Positions 20,971-30,344 of a DNA stretch of 35,031 bases are shown here, one piece after another. A program made the position numbers and the translations under genes. The DNA lies in NCBI GenBank assembly GCA_037147235.1, contig JBAWVO010000031.1, positions 1 through 35,031 of the forward strand. Direction: 5' to 3'. Position 1 is the first letter of the stretch; each line of letters opens with the position of its first letter. The stretch is from JANXQG01 sp037147235 (GTDB lineage Bacteria > Planctomycetota > Planctomycetia > Pirellulales > Thermoguttaceae). A model generated the notes under the pieces. The model had not been told where the DNA came from, searched no databases, and worked only from the letters and a program-made list of their open reading frames with translations.

Positions 20971-23304
20971 TTATTCTGCGTCACGGGCAAGAACAGGTTC
21001 TGTCGGGGATACGGCAATCCGCTTCGACAACTCCAGGAGTTCCGCAACAGCGGCCTCGATCTCGTCGCATTGTTGGTCTTGTATGAGGGATTCCAAGTGC
21101 TTTGCGGGCTGGGTGAGCGCAGGAAATCCCACCGTCCCTCCGGCACCTTTGAGCCAATGTGCAAGATTTGCCAATTCCGGGAGATCTTGTGCTTCGCTCG
21201 CTCGTTGCATGGCGGCGAGTTGGACTTGAAGCCGCTCGATGAATTCCTCCACGATCTCGCGGAAGTCAGGGTCTTCCGTGGGAAGGGTGGAAAACAACGG
21301 CCTGTCTTTCGGGGGCGCGGTCGTCATCGGAGACGAACCGTCGTTGCTAATACGGGCTCCCGCGAGCGAGGGCTGAGCGTCAGGCGATTCTGCGCGCGAT
21401 GTGTCTTCTCTTAGAACCCGCCCCGTGCCGCCCAGCATTTCGGCTATGGTGCGTAGGAGCAGGTCCGCGTCGATCGGCTTGGTGACGAAATCGGAGCAAC
21501 CAGCGGCTAGGCACTTGTTTTGGTCGCCCTTCATGGCATGCGCCGTCAGGGCAATGATTGGTATTGCAAGACCATGCTGGCGCAGCAGAGTGGTGGCCGT
21601 GTAGCCGTCCATGACCGGCATCTGCATGTCCATGAGGATCAAATCGAACGGATTTTTCATGGCGAGGTCGGCGCCAATGCGTCCATTCTCGGCCATCGTG
21701 ACTTCTACCCCGGACCTTTGCAGTACCAAACCAATAAGTTTTCGGTTGGTGTCGCCGTCCTCCACAACCAAAACACGCACCCCGGCGAGCGACGACAGAG
21801 CTGGACTTCGCATACCGTCCGCTGCCGGCGCATCCAGGATCTTCACCCCGTCGAGTGAACCTGTGGCAATCGTCACAGTAAACGTGCTACCCTTGCCGAC
21901 TTCATTGGAAACGCCGATGCCGCCTCTGAGGGCTTGTGCAATTCGACGACTGATCGTCAGCCCTAAACCGGTGCCGCCGAATTGCCGGGTTACGGAGGTG
22001 TCGGCCTGGACGAACGGATCGAAGATCGCGTGGAACTTGTCCGCGGGGATGCCGACTCCCGTATCGATCACCTGAACTGCAAGCTGCGAATCGGGTCCGT
22101 TTTCCACGAGTTCAGCAATAATCTGCACTTTTCCCACCGTGGTAAACTTGATGGCGTTGCCGACCAGATTCATCAGTAACTGCCGCAAGCGAGCTGGATC
22201 GGTACAAATGGTTTCAGGCACTTTGCTGTTCCAGTGATAATCGAGTGTTAGATCCTTTTCCAGGGCCTTGACGCGCAACACGGAGACGATCTCGCCGATG
22301 ATTGCGTGAGGCGAACAACGGACCTGTTCGACCTCCAGTCGCTCGGCTTCGATCTTCGACAGATCGAGAATGTCATTGATAAGGCCGAGGAGGTGTTTGC
22401 CGCTGGTGTGAATGGTTTCGAGGTAATCCTCGCGTTCAGCCTCATCGCACTGGCTGCCGCTCTTGCGGAGCAGGTCGGTGAAGCCGATGATCGCATTGAG
22501 CGGCGTGCGGATTTCATGGCTCATGTTGGCCAGGAACCGGCTCTTGGCAATGTTCGCCGCCTCGGCTTTCTGGTTTGCATCCTGCAATTGGGTGGTACGG
22601 TCGAGAAGTCTTGCGAACGTCCAATAGGCTATCGCCGTCAGTACCACGGAGAGCACCGCAAAGATGCCCAGGACCGTCCACCGCAGATAACTCTGCGACT
22701 CGCGGAAGCTGCTTACGGGAACGTAGGCTACCTGCGCGCCGACCACCGATCCTTCTCGCCACTGCGGTTCCACGGCCGCGTCGCTGCTGCCGGTCGAGAC
22801 GATGGGACTAGTGGCGGCATCGCCATGACATGCTAGGCAGTTGTGCTCGACGCGGATGGGACTCGCCTGCCAGCACATCTCCTTGCCATTAATGACTTGA
22901 TGACCGGCAAGGTGCTTTAACTTGGCACTCTTCTTGAAGTCATCGAGCATTCCACATTCAAACTCGTCGGCGGTGCTCGCCGGATTTCGAGAGTTCCGTA
23001 TGGCCTGCTTGTAGAGATAGTCGCGGTGTTCCAGGTTGAAATAGTTCATGATGTCACGGGTGATCAGCGCAGCGAACATTTCATCGTGGGCAGCGGGATA
23101 CATTCTGCCGTGGGCCACCTCCAAGTCATCCTTGGCGAATTTTCGGCAGGCCTGCCCGAAGTTCAGAAGCATTTTCGAGCGACTATGCATTTCATTGTCG
23201 AGCAAGCGTGTTTGCAGTTGATCGATGACGAGTGCCACGACACCGGCAACGACTGTCAGGCTCACGCCTGCCAAAAGGAGAAACCTGGATTTCTGCTTGG
23301 ACAT
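20971..23304 (-). CDS. Hybrid histidine kinase with DUF3365-like haem-motif sensor and Hpt domain
   Basis: This membrane sensor kinase has 777 residues. TM1 is near residues 8-27. The periplasmic region (about 35-205) resembles DUF3365 and carries a CxxCH motif at C156-C159-H160 (NCLACHGDA), typical of covalent haem c. TM2 is about 208-232. HisKA follows with H263 in SHEIRTPLN, then HATPase with its N box (GNAIKF) and G boxes (DTGVGIP, GGTGLGL), REC with D559 (LMDMQMPVMDGY) and Hpt with H716 (LAHWLKGAGG). The start at 23304 has GGAG 7 nt upstream; the longer frame to 23784 is a shadow of the preceding gene. It probably works in a His-Asp-His relay to the REC proteins at 30.7-33.7 kb. Its C-terminal two-thirds duplicate those of the next kinase. 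Confidence 0.93.
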   Translation of the reverse strand: MSKQKSRFLLLAGVSLTVVAGVVALVIDQLQTRLLDNEMHSRSKMLLNFGQACRKFAKDDLEVAHGRMYPAAHDEMFAALITRDIMNYFNLEHRDYLYKQAIRNSRNPASTADEFECGMLDDFKKSAKLKHLAGHQVINGKEMCWQASPIRVEHNCLACHGDAATSPIVSTGSSDAAVEPQWREGSVVGAQVAYVPVSSFRESQSYLRWTVLGIFAVLSVVLTAIAYWTFARLLDRTTQLQDANQKAEAANIAKSRFLANMSHEIRTPLNAIIGFTDLLRKSGSQCDEAEREDYLETIHTSGKHLLGLINDILDLSKIEAERLEVEQVRCSPHAIIGEIVSVLRVKALEKDLTLDYHWNSKVPETICTDPARLRQLLMNLVGNAIKFTTVGKVQIIAELVENGPDSQLAVQVIDTGVGIPADKFHAIFDPFVQADTSVTRQFGGTGLGLTISRRIAQALRGGIGVSNEVGKGSTFTVTIATGSLDGVKILDAPAADGMRSPALSSLAGVRVLVVEDGDTNRKLIGLVLQRSGVEVTMAENGRIGADLAMKNPFDLILMDMQMPVMDGYTATTLLRQHGLAIPIIALTAHAMKGDQNKCLAAGCSDFVTKPIDADLLLRTIAEMLGGTGRVLREDTSRAESPDAQPSLAGARISNDGSSPMTTAPPKDRPLFSTLPTEDPDFREIVEEFIERLQVQLAAMQRASEAQDLPELANLAHWLKGAGGTVGFPALTQPAKHLESLIQDQQCDEIEAAVAELLELSKRIAVSPTEPVLARDAE
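21012..22554. repeat. Kinase direct repeat, copy 1
   Basis: It covers Hpt to the HisKA start of the first kinase and pairs with 23455-25015. The copies differ by one 18-bp indel between HATPase and REC. Within the block 21928-22479 I see no mismatch to 24389-24940 (552 bp), whereas the REC and Hpt parts differ at roughly one base in ten. Confidence 0.9.
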
Positions 23305-23404
23305 CTTGCACTCCCCTATACTTGCGATAACAGAATGATCATTATGGCCAGCCGTGTGAGCGGATTTCGGTCTCGTGTTCGGCATAGCACGGTCAATGGC
23401 GATT

Positions 23405-25807
23405 CTATGGACACGGTTGTTTCTCGGTTGCAGTCGCTGGCTCTGGTGCATGAACGGCAATCCGTTGCGACAACTCCAGGAGTTCCGCAACGGCGGCTTC
23501 GATCTCGTCGCACTGCTGGTCTTGTATGAGGGATTCCAAGTGCTTTGCGGGCTGGGTGAAGGCAGAAAAACCTGCCGTTCCACCCGAACCTTTGAGCCAA
23601 TGAGCAAGGTTTGCCAATTCCTGGAGATCTTGTGCTTCGCTCGCTCGCTGCATGGCGGCGAGTTGGACTTGAAGCCGTTTGATGAATTCTTCCACGATCT
23701 CGCGGAAGTCGGGGTCTTCGGTGGGGAGGGTGGAAAACAACGACCTGTCTTTCGGGGGCGAGGTCGGCATCGGAGACGAACCATTGTTGCGCATGCTGGC
23801 TCCCGCGAGCGATGGCTGAGAGTCAGGCGATTCTGCGCGCGATGTGTCTTCTCTTAGAACCCGACCCGTGCCGCCCAGCATTTCGGCCATGGTGCGTAGG
23901 AGCAGGTCCGCGTCGATCGGCTTGGTGACGAAACCGGAGCAGCCAGCGGCCAGGCACTTGTTTTGGTCGCCCTTCATGGCATGCGCCGTCAGGGCAATGA
24001 TTGGTATTGCAAGACCATGCTGGCGCAGCAGAGTGGTGGCCGTGTAGCCGTCCATGACCGGCATCTGCATGTCCATGAAGATCAGATCGAACGGATTCTT
24101 GATGGCGAGGTCCGCGCCAATACGTCCATTTTCGGCCATAGTGACTTCTATGCCGAACCTTTGCAGTATTAAACCCATAAGCTTTCGATTGGTGTCGCCG
24201 TCCTCTACCACCAAGACACGCACACCGGCGAGCGACGGTAAGGGGTTGGTCGATTTCGGCCGTGGACTTCGCATGCCGTCCGCTGCCGGAGCATCCAGGA
24301 TCTTCACGCCGACGAGTGATCCCGCGGCTATCGTCACCGTAAACGTGCTGCCCTTGCCGATTTCACTGGAGACGCCGATGCCGCCGCCGAGGGCTTGTGC
24401 AATTCGACGACTGATCGTCAGCCCTAAACCGGTGCCGCCGAATTGCCGGGTTACGGAGGTGTCGGCCTGGACGAACGGATCGAAGATCGCGTGGAACTTG
24501 TCCGCGGGGATGCCGACTCCCGTATCGATCACCTGAACTGCAAGCTGCGAATCGGGTCCGTTTTCCACGAGTTCAGCAATAATCTGCACTTTTCCCACCG
24601 TGGTAAACTTGATGGCGTTGCCGACCAGATTCATCAGTAACTGCCGCAAGCGAGCTGGATCGGTACAAATGGTTTCAGGCACTTTGCTGTTCCAGTGATA
24701 ATCGAGTGTTAGATCCTTTTCCAGGGCCTTGACGCGCAACACGGAGACGATCTCGCCGATGATTGCGTGAGGCGAACAACGGACCTGTTCGACCTCCAGT
24801 CGCTCGGCTTCGATCTTCGACAGATCGAGAATGTCATTGATAAGGCCGAGGAGGTGTTTGCCGCTGGTGTGAATGGTTTCGAGGTAATCCTCGCGTTCAG
24901 CCTCATCGCACTGGCTGCCGCTCTTGCGGAGCAGGTCGGTAAAGCCGATGATCGCATTGAGCGGCGTGCGGATTTCATGGCTCATATTTGCCAGGAACCG
25001 GCTCTTGGCAATGTTGGCGGTTTCGGCCGCTTCCTTCGCCTGGAATAGCTCGGCCGTGCGTTCAATGACACGTTGTTCCAACTCGTCGTGAGCCTTCTTC
25101 AACGCCTTATCCGAGATATCCACGCGGTCCAACATGCAATTAAACTCGGTGCAAAGGGTGCCTAATTCATCCTCGGACTGCCGTTGGACGCGAATCGAGT
25201 AGTCTCCCAAAGAGGTAATTTGGGACGCGGCCTTGGCCAGCCGCTGAATCGGTCCGGAAATGCCACGTTGCATCCAAACGACGAGCACGACAGAGATAGC
25301 AAGGGCGAAAACCAGGACCACCGCGACGACCTTCGCATTTTGCACCAACTGGTCGTGAAGGTCGTTGGTACTTGCACACACATAAAGGGTACCCAAACGC
25401 TCCTTGTGGTCCCTGACGCCATCGACAATCTCGATGTCGCCCGTTTCTGCAAATCGACAGACATCGTCATTCGTCGGAAGCGGCGGCAAAGGATCGAGGC
25501 CGGCCGGATATGCCGCCAGTGCTTGGCCGGAATCGTCATACAAGACGGCAAACCGTACCGTGGGCTGGGCTTGCAGTGAGGCCAGCAACTGCTTGGCCGC
25601 GGGAACATCCTTGAAACTAAGGACGCCGGCACTGTTGAACGCAAGCATCTTGGTTTGCGATTGAAGCGCCTCGCTCTTCAAGGCACGTGTCGTACGGGCC
25701 TCATTAAGCATGATGCCGGTACAGGCCATGGCGAGTGCCGCGCCTACGGCAACAACCGACAACATAATCAGCTTGGTCTTGATCGACCAGTGGCGAATGG
25801 AAAGCAT
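23405..25807 (-). CDS. Hybrid histidine kinase with CHASE8-like sensor, HAMP, REC and Hpt
   Basis: This 800-residue kinase starts MLSIRHWSIKTKLIML with GAGGAG 6 nt before the ATG. TM1 is about residues 12-33. The periplasmic part (34-157) contains AFNSAGVLSFKDVPAAKQLL, then FAVLYDDSGQALAAYP, the pattern of CHASE8 domains such as that of the YfiN diguanylate cyclase. TM2 is about 158-180 and HAMP about 181-235. HisKA has H277, followed by HATPase, REC with its acceptor Asp near 579, and Hpt with its His near 736. It lies 86 bp after the YfiR gene, so YfiR may bind its sensor. The HisKA-HATPase part is nearly identical to that of the next kinase. The system probably controls c-di-GMP through the divergent regulators. 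Confidence 0.93.
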   Translation of the reverse strand: MLSIRHWSIKTKLIMLSVVAVGAALAMACTGIMLNEARTTRALKSEALQSQTKMLAFNSAGVLSFKDVPAAKQLLASLQAQPTVRFAVLYDDSGQALAAYPAGLDPLPPLPTNDDVCRFAETGDIEIVDGVRDHKERLGTLYVCASTNDLHDQLVQNAKVVAVVLVFALAISVVLVVWMQRGISGPIQRLAKAASQITSLGDYSIRVQRQSEDELGTLCTEFNCMLDRVDISDKALKKAHDELEQRVIERTAELFQAKEAAETANIAKSRFLANMSHEIRTPLNAIIGFTDLLRKSGSQCDEAEREDYLETIHTSGKHLLGLINDILDLSKIEAERLEVEQVRCSPHAIIGEIVSVLRVKALEKDLTLDYHWNSKVPETICTDPARLRQLLMNLVGNAIKFTTVGKVQIIAELVENGPDSQLAVQVIDTGVGIPADKFHAIFDPFVQADTSVTRQFGGTGLGLTISRRIAQALGGGIGVSSEIGKGSTFTVTIAAGSLVGVKILDAPAADGMRSPRPKSTNPLPSLAGVRVLVVEDGDTNRKLMGLILQRFGIEVTMAENGRIGADLAIKNPFDLIFMDMQMPVMDGYTATTLLRQHGLAIPIIALTAHAMKGDQNKCLAAGCSGFVTKPIDADLLLRTMAEMLGGTGRVLREDTSRAESPDSQPSLAGASMRNNGSSPMPTSPPKDRSLFSTLPTEDPDFREIVEEFIKRLQVQLAAMQRASEAQDLQELANLAHWLKGSGGTAGFSAFTQPAKHLESLIQDQQCDEIEAAVAELLELSQRIAVHAPEPATATEKQPCP
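23455..25015. repeat. Kinase direct repeat, copy 2
   Basis: It covers Hpt to the HisKA start of the second kinase and is partner of 21012-22554. The offset is 2443 bp at one end and 2461 bp at the other, explained by one 18-bp insertion near 24240-24265 (the extra six residues within RPKSTNPLP). Confidence 0.9.
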
Positions 25808-25893
25808 TTCAACTCCTCATGAAGCAATTGGTTACTCGAACGCGAGTTAAATTGTGCTGGGGCCTGGAGACTCACGGTACGCGATGACAACCT

Positions 25894-26589
25894 TCAATTG
25901 GAGGCTGCCGTCGGCTGCGAGCCAACAGGTTTTCCCAGGTTCAGCAACTTAGCGTCCATGCGGAGTCGCGATTGTCGGGCTGTGGTTACATTGATTTCAA
26001 AACGAACTCGGTCTCCATCGATGAAAAAATTGGCGGGTCCGCCGTTTTCGGCAAATCCTGGGGTCTCACCGACTACGAGCACCGCCGTTCCTTGCGTGTT
26101 CTTGATCAGAGCTATTTGCTGGTCTTGTGGAAGCGAGCGGCTGACGAACAAGATATGGCACGGCTGCTTGTACTGATCCGGAGAGGCGAATCGCTTGACG
26201 ACGATTCGCCGGTCCTGAAGGGTCTTCTTTGCTGCGACTTCATCCAGCGATCCACCAAAGGAGTCTTCGCCAACGATTCCAATGACGAATGGGTCCGACG
26301 CGTTCCGAAACGTATTCTCGGGCCATTCTACGTAGCGGCCGAAACTGTAGAGGAATACGGCCTTTACCGTGTACTCGTTGGGGACACTGCCCGCTGGCTG
26401 AGCCTGCTGGGCCCTTGCGGACACTGATTGCCAACACAGCGCTGCCAATACGACCAGGCCGGCGAGTGCGGCAAGCAGCCGCCTCTTTGCCGGCGCGCGC
26501 CGCTGCGGCTCGCGGACAGGATGGCGACCTGCCGAGCTACAACGCGACCCGCCAAATTGGCAGTGGGTTGGTTTTGGTGTGCTATTCAC
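25894..26589 (-). CDS. YfiR family periplasmic protein (DUF4154)
   Basis: YfiR is a periplasmic repressor of the YfiN diguanylate cyclase in Pseudomonas. Here the mature part starts with NEYTVKAVFLYSFGRYVEWP, followed by FVIGIVGEDSFGGSLDEVAAK and PCHILFVSRSL, the classical DUF4154 blocks. The domain ends RLRMDAKLLNLGKPV. A hydrophobic signal segment (LLAALAGLVVLAALCW) is preceded by about 37 residues rich in R and P, long for a signal peptide. The start is a GTG at 26589 with no Shine-Dalgarno; a later GTG near residue 25 (VREPQRR) may be the true one. Only one Cys lies in the mature part, so the disulfides known for YfiR cannot form. No YfiN is present; the neighbour is the CHASE8-like kinase. 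Confidence 0.88.
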   Translation of the reverse strand: MNSTPKPTHCQFGGSRCSSAGRHPVREPQRRAPAKRRLLAALAGLVVLAALCWQSVSARAQQAQPAGSVPNEYTVKAVFLYSFGRYVEWPENTFRNASDPFVIGIVGEDSFGGSLDEVAAKKTLQDRRIVVKRFASPDQYKQPCHILFVSRSLPQDQQIALIKNTQGTAVLVVGETPGFAENGGPANFFIDGDRVRFEINVTTARQSRLRMDAKLLNLGKPVGSQPTAASN

Positions 26590-26852
26590 GGTGGGCTTAT
26601 TCTTGGCTCTGGGGGTTGGAAAGCACCAAGCCTGGATAAATCTAGCTTACGCTGGGGTGTCGGTGTGTATTTCGATGAATCAAACAAAGGACGGCGAATC
26701 GTTAAAGATGGCAAATCCGGTAATTCTGCTTGCTTCTCACCTCCGATCATGCCAATCTTGCGACCGAGTTCAGCCCGACTTGCTTTGGCACGCTCGGACT
26801 TTCCGAGAACCCTGTGTGGCGACGCCTGCTGGCGAGTTCTCCTGTCGCCGGC

Positions 26853-29243
26853 TTAGAATCTCGCCTCCAAACCAAGGCCGACGCTGATCCCCGGTTCCGG
26901 CATGGCCACAGGACGGCCATTCGGGCCAATGATGAAGATTGAGCCAGGCTCGCTGTAGTAGACGTTAAATAGGTTGTTGATCGACATCGAAAGGCGAAAC
27001 TGCTTGCTCAACTGGTAGTAGCCGTTCACATCGAACGCGATGAATCCCTGGCTCGGCAATTCGGAGAGACTTAAAGCGACGTGGTCCTGAGCGGCCGACA
27101 TACGCGAGACAAATTGCATGCCCCAATGCTCCTTCTCCGGCTCGAAGATGCGGACGGCCAATTTGCCGTGCAAGGGGTAGATGCCCGGAAGTCCCTCGGC
27201 ATGTCCAATCGGGACTTTGGTGCCCGCGGGCGCGGACCACGACGAGTCCAAGAGGAAGGCCACTGGCTGATAGTTGGTACCCTCGACGAATCCCATATTG
27301 CCATAGAGGCTGAGCCCATCGCACATTTTCACTTCGCCGAAGATTTCGCCGCCGTAGAGGGAAACCAGATCGACGTTAACGTATTGGTACGCGGCCGCCG
27401 CGTTGTCTGCGTTTTGATTAGGCGGTAAGTCCGTTCGCCAGTCCTGTGGAAAGTCCTGGAAGTTCCGGCCCAGGACATGCGTTGCCTGATAATCAATCGG
27501 AGGATTCATGTCAATCGCGGCCGGAACCGGCATGATGTAATTCCAGATCGTCGAGTAGAATCCATGCACGCCGTAGCTCACGCGATCTTTCTTGTAGGTG
27601 ATGCCGAGGTCGCATTGCAAATTGCGTTCCGGCTCTAGGTTCGATAGCCCCATAACATAACTATTGCCCATGCGGGCGACCGGCTGGTAAACCGCCTGGC
27701 TGTAGAGTTCGTTCAGTTCCGGCATGCGCATCCCATAGCCGGTGCCGAAGTTTAGTGTGTAGCAATCATTGAGCGCGAGCTTGCCGGTCACGTAAGCCAT
27801 TCCCAGGGCATGGCCTGGGGATTCCAATCCCGGTGCAAACCATCCGTCCGGATTGGCAAAGATCGGGTCGTTGACGTCCAGATAGGGCTTGGCATAATCG
27901 ACACGTCCGCCCACCGTGAGTGTGAACCGCTCGTTCACCGGCATCACAACATTCGTCAGGACGCCAAGGTCATCCATCCTGGAAGCGGGGATGCCATAGA
28001 TATTGCCCCCGAAAGCGATTTCACTCGCCGAGTTGAGGTGCGTCTCGGAATAGGCCTGTTCATAGCGTCGCCAATCGGCGCCGAAGGTCCATTGGAGCGA
28101 ATCGGCATCTCCCAGCGTCCTCAACCCTCGGATTCCCAGGGAACTCGACGTGCCATGCACGATCGTATTGACCGGATCGTCGGCGGAATACGGGATCGTG
28201 ACGAACGGGTAGTAGAAGCTCTGCTGTTTTTCTTCCCTGGAGGCGTCACCACGGAAAGAAGTGTCCTGAAACCATGCCTGGAGCACCAGTTGCTCCGGAC
28301 CCTTGCGGTCCTCCTGGATGACGTATCGGACATTGAACTGGTTGTTTACCGAGTTATTGAGGTCATAAATGATGCCGGGCAGATCGACGTGGTTCATCTC
28401 GGTGCGCAAATAGTCGAACTCGATCCGCGAGGCGCGGTCCATGTCGAAGCTGAAGGCAAACAGGCCATCCCATTTCTGGTAGGCGGAAGGGACAAGGAAG
28501 CTTTGGCTGCCACCGCTGCGGTAGTCGTTCGCGGTGCGGAGGCCATAGCTGGCAATCATACCCCAGTTTTCAGACCCGGCCAACACGTTCTCGCGCGTGT
28601 AAAACGTCTGACCGTTACTGCCATAGTTGGAAAAACTGGAAACATGGGCCTCGGAGCCGTTCTTGTAGCGTGGCGGTGCATCGAGGTTGCCCATCAAAAA
28701 AGCAAATCCGGGGCCATACAGTGAGCTGTAGGGGCCGTCGATGACCGTCATGTCCCGCACGACGCCTGGGTCGATCTGGCTGTAAAGGGAATCCAAATCC
28801 TGAAGGGTCTTCCGCTCCGTCATTCCGTTTGCGCTGGCATTGATCTGCGCGGAATTGTAGCCCCGCACTCGGGAGTCCACGTTGATCCCCGAAAGGCGTC
28901 GATTGGTAACGCTTGGAAATTCTTGGATCAGTTGACCCGTGGTGCTTACGCTCTCGCCGCCTAGATCTGCCGGTGTGAGGATGCTCGACGGGGCCGTCAA
29001 GTTGGTTGTCTGCGGGGCAGTCGACACCCTGACCTGGGAGAGCTGTCCAGGGTCATTGTCAGCCAGATTGAGAAGCGAGTCGAGGTTGCCGGCATTTCCG
29101 GCAGCAGGAGCGGAAGAGGCCGCTCCTTGCGGAGGGGGCGTCCCCGGGTGCGGCACTTCGTCGGCACCGGCGCTGCTGAGCGGCACAAGAAACAGCACTA
29201 AGACGGCCGGCCAAAGTAATTGTGGAGGAATTGTTGAACGCAT
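26853..29243 (-). CDS. TonB-dependent outer-membrane receptor
   Basis: The protein has 796 residues, with a signal peptide (LLWPAVLVLFLVPLSSAGA) and a Pro/Ala linker. A conserved N-terminal block (LDSLLNLADNDPGQLSQVRV) leads into a plug domain with VRGYNSAQINASANGMTERK and IDGPYSSLYGPGF. The rest is a long beta barrel ending in ISVGLGLEARF, whose terminal Phe fits the Bam recognition signal. INNLFNVYYSEPGS near the end is the usual last-strand motif. The ligand is unknown; no siderophore, cobalamin or copper genes are close by. In this context it may act as a surface sensor for the YfiR/kinase pair, or as a nutrient importer co-regulated with them. GGAAG lies upstream of the ATG. It lies 263 bp upstream of the YfiR gene. 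Confidence 0.93.
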   Translation of the reverse strand: MRSTIPPQLLWPAVLVLFLVPLSSAGADEVPHPGTPPPQGAASSAPAAGNAGNLDSLLNLADNDPGQLSQVRVSTAPQTTNLTAPSSILTPADLGGESVSTTGQLIQEFPSVTNRRLSGINVDSRVRGYNSAQINASANGMTERKTLQDLDSLYSQIDPGVVRDMTVIDGPYSSLYGPGFAFLMGNLDAPPRYKNGSEAHVSSFSNYGSNGQTFYTRENVLAGSENWGMIASYGLRTANDYRSGGSQSFLVPSAYQKWDGLFAFSFDMDRASRIEFDYLRTEMNHVDLPGIIYDLNNSVNNQFNVRYVIQEDRKGPEQLVLQAWFQDTSFRGDASREEKQQSFYYPFVTIPYSADDPVNTIVHGTSSSLGIRGLRTLGDADSLQWTFGADWRRYEQAYSETHLNSASEIAFGGNIYGIPASRMDDLGVLTNVVMPVNERFTLTVGGRVDYAKPYLDVNDPIFANPDGWFAPGLESPGHALGMAYVTGKLALNDCYTLNFGTGYGMRMPELNELYSQAVYQPVARMGNSYVMGLSNLEPERNLQCDLGITYKKDRVSYGVHGFYSTIWNYIMPVPAAIDMNPPIDYQATHVLGRNFQDFPQDWRTDLPPNQNADNAAAAYQYVNVDLVSLYGGEIFGEVKMCDGLSLYGNMGFVEGTNYQPVAFLLDSSWSAPAGTKVPIGHAEGLPGIYPLHGKLAVRIFEPEKEHWGMQFVSRMSAAQDHVALSLSELPSQGFIAFDVNGYYQLSKQFRLSMSINNLFNVYYSEPGSIFIIGPNGRPVAMPEPGISVGLGLEARF

Positions 29244-29319
29244 GGTGACTTCCGTGCCTTGCTATGAAATGTAATGTCGTTCTTCGTTGATAACACAATA
29301 TGCTTCACATTGCTCTCTT

Positions 29320-29895
29320 TCAGAACCGCGCCTCCATCCCCAGGAGAGCCGTGAAGCCAGGTTCCCTCACGAACGCGGGAACTCCTTGCTGATTGATGAT
29401 CGCCAGCGAGCCTGGTTCAACGTAGGACCTGTTGAAAAGATTCTCCAGGGCCATATTCAATCGCAGATGTTCGTTCATCCTATAACCGCGGACCCGCGGA
29501 TCGAGATTGACGGCCGAGGTCCTGCGGGTGCTGACGCTAGGGGCCTCCCGGGCCATTTCGCCCGTGGTCGTCGCCTCGATGGAATTGATGTTACCGGAAT
29601 TGACCTGGCTGGAAGGGGCGTTCACGTTCGTCGCCTGCCGAGCAGTGCTGACGCGGACCTTCGAGAGTTGGTCGAGGTCCATATTTAGCAGGTCATCGAC
29701 CTTGCCCGAGTTGACGGGCGGTGGGGCGGGAGCAGAGTTTGCGGACGAGGTGGGGGCCGTCGGGCTGGCGTCGGCCAGAAAGCTGGCAACAGTTCCCTGC
29801 GACTGGCCCGCAGCCGTGGGCAGGATAATCCACACCCCCAACCAGCAGTAGGCCGCCAAGACCAAGTTGACTGCTGTGCCACGTCGAAATTGCAT
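29320..29895 (-). pseudogene. Internally deleted TonB-dependent receptor, frame intact
   Basis: The 191-residue product keeps a signal peptide (RGTAVNLVLAAYCWLGVWII), the linker and the plug start (MDLDQLSKVRVSTARQAT, then EMAREAPSVSTRR and NLDPRVRGY). It then jumps directly to the last barrel strands (LRLNMALENLFNRSYVEPGS, ending FTALLGMEARF). Compared with the intact neighbour, which has the same order of blocks, about 600 codons are missing between VRGY and the RLNM strand, exactly in frame. It cannot form a barrel. It is probably a deletion remnant of a second receptor, but the conserved ends and open frame leave room for a small exported product. The start at 29895 is chosen for the signal peptide; the frame extends to 29946. 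Confidence 0.82.
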
Positions 29896-29961
29896 TGGTT
29901 CCGTATCCCATTTGTGCGCCGGCATGCCCAATCGCGGGCGATACACTTCTATTTGTCGGTA

Positions 29962-29977
29962 AAGGTAGAACTACCTT
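29962..29977. promoter_or_regulatory. AAGGTAG-AA-CTACCTT palindrome upstream of the receptor remnant
   Basis: This perfect 7-bp inverted repeat with a 2-bp centre lies 67 bp before the chosen start of the remnant. Its size and symmetry suit a dimeric regulator, or a small hairpin. Confidence 0.4.
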
Positions 29978-30283
29978 GACAACCCGAATGGCCGGTCGGG
30001 GTTATTCGACGCTTCATGTGAAGACACGGACCGACCTAACCGGCACAATCATTAAGAACAGTCCAGGGCATGGTGAGGCGATATGGGCTTTAAACCCTCC
30101 GGGGTAGTTAGAGAGGGCCAAAGGCCCGCATGATACCAGCCCAGGGCAACGCCCTCGTTGTTACTTTTGATGCGTTGAAAACGTGCGGGGTCGGCAAAAG
30201 CACGCCCGTTCACGGGCGTTTCCGCCGAAGGCGGTATTAGGCTCGTGCTTTAGCACGGGTTACACGACCAAAACCTCCCATTC

Positions 30284-30324
30284 CCCCCGCGTCCCGACCG
30301 CCTACGGCGGTCGGGACGCGGGGG
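30284..30324. repeat. Perfect 19-bp palindrome with 3-nt centre
   Basis: The arms 30284-30302 and 30306-30324 are exact complements around TAC, at the heart of the composite element. The stem is almost entirely GC. No U-tract follows on either strand. Confidence 0.88.
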
Positions 30325-30344
30325 CGGTCGATCACGGTCATCCC

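Noticed and set aside
20787..21414. Overlapping ORFs on both strands (125 and 180 aa) at the kinase 3' end
   Set aside because: Composition is that of shadow frames of the Hpt domain, and no motifs or ribosome-binding sites support them.
23305..23784. N-terminal extension of the first hybrid kinase
   Set aside because: This part reads the Hpt end of the neighbouring kinase in another frame, and the ATG at 23304 has GGAG 7 nt upstream followed by a clear membrane segment.
29896..30112. Cobalamin or c-di-GMP riboswitch upstream of the TonB receptor genes
   Set aside because: I looked for the conserved core motifs on both strands and found none; only a short palindrome is present.
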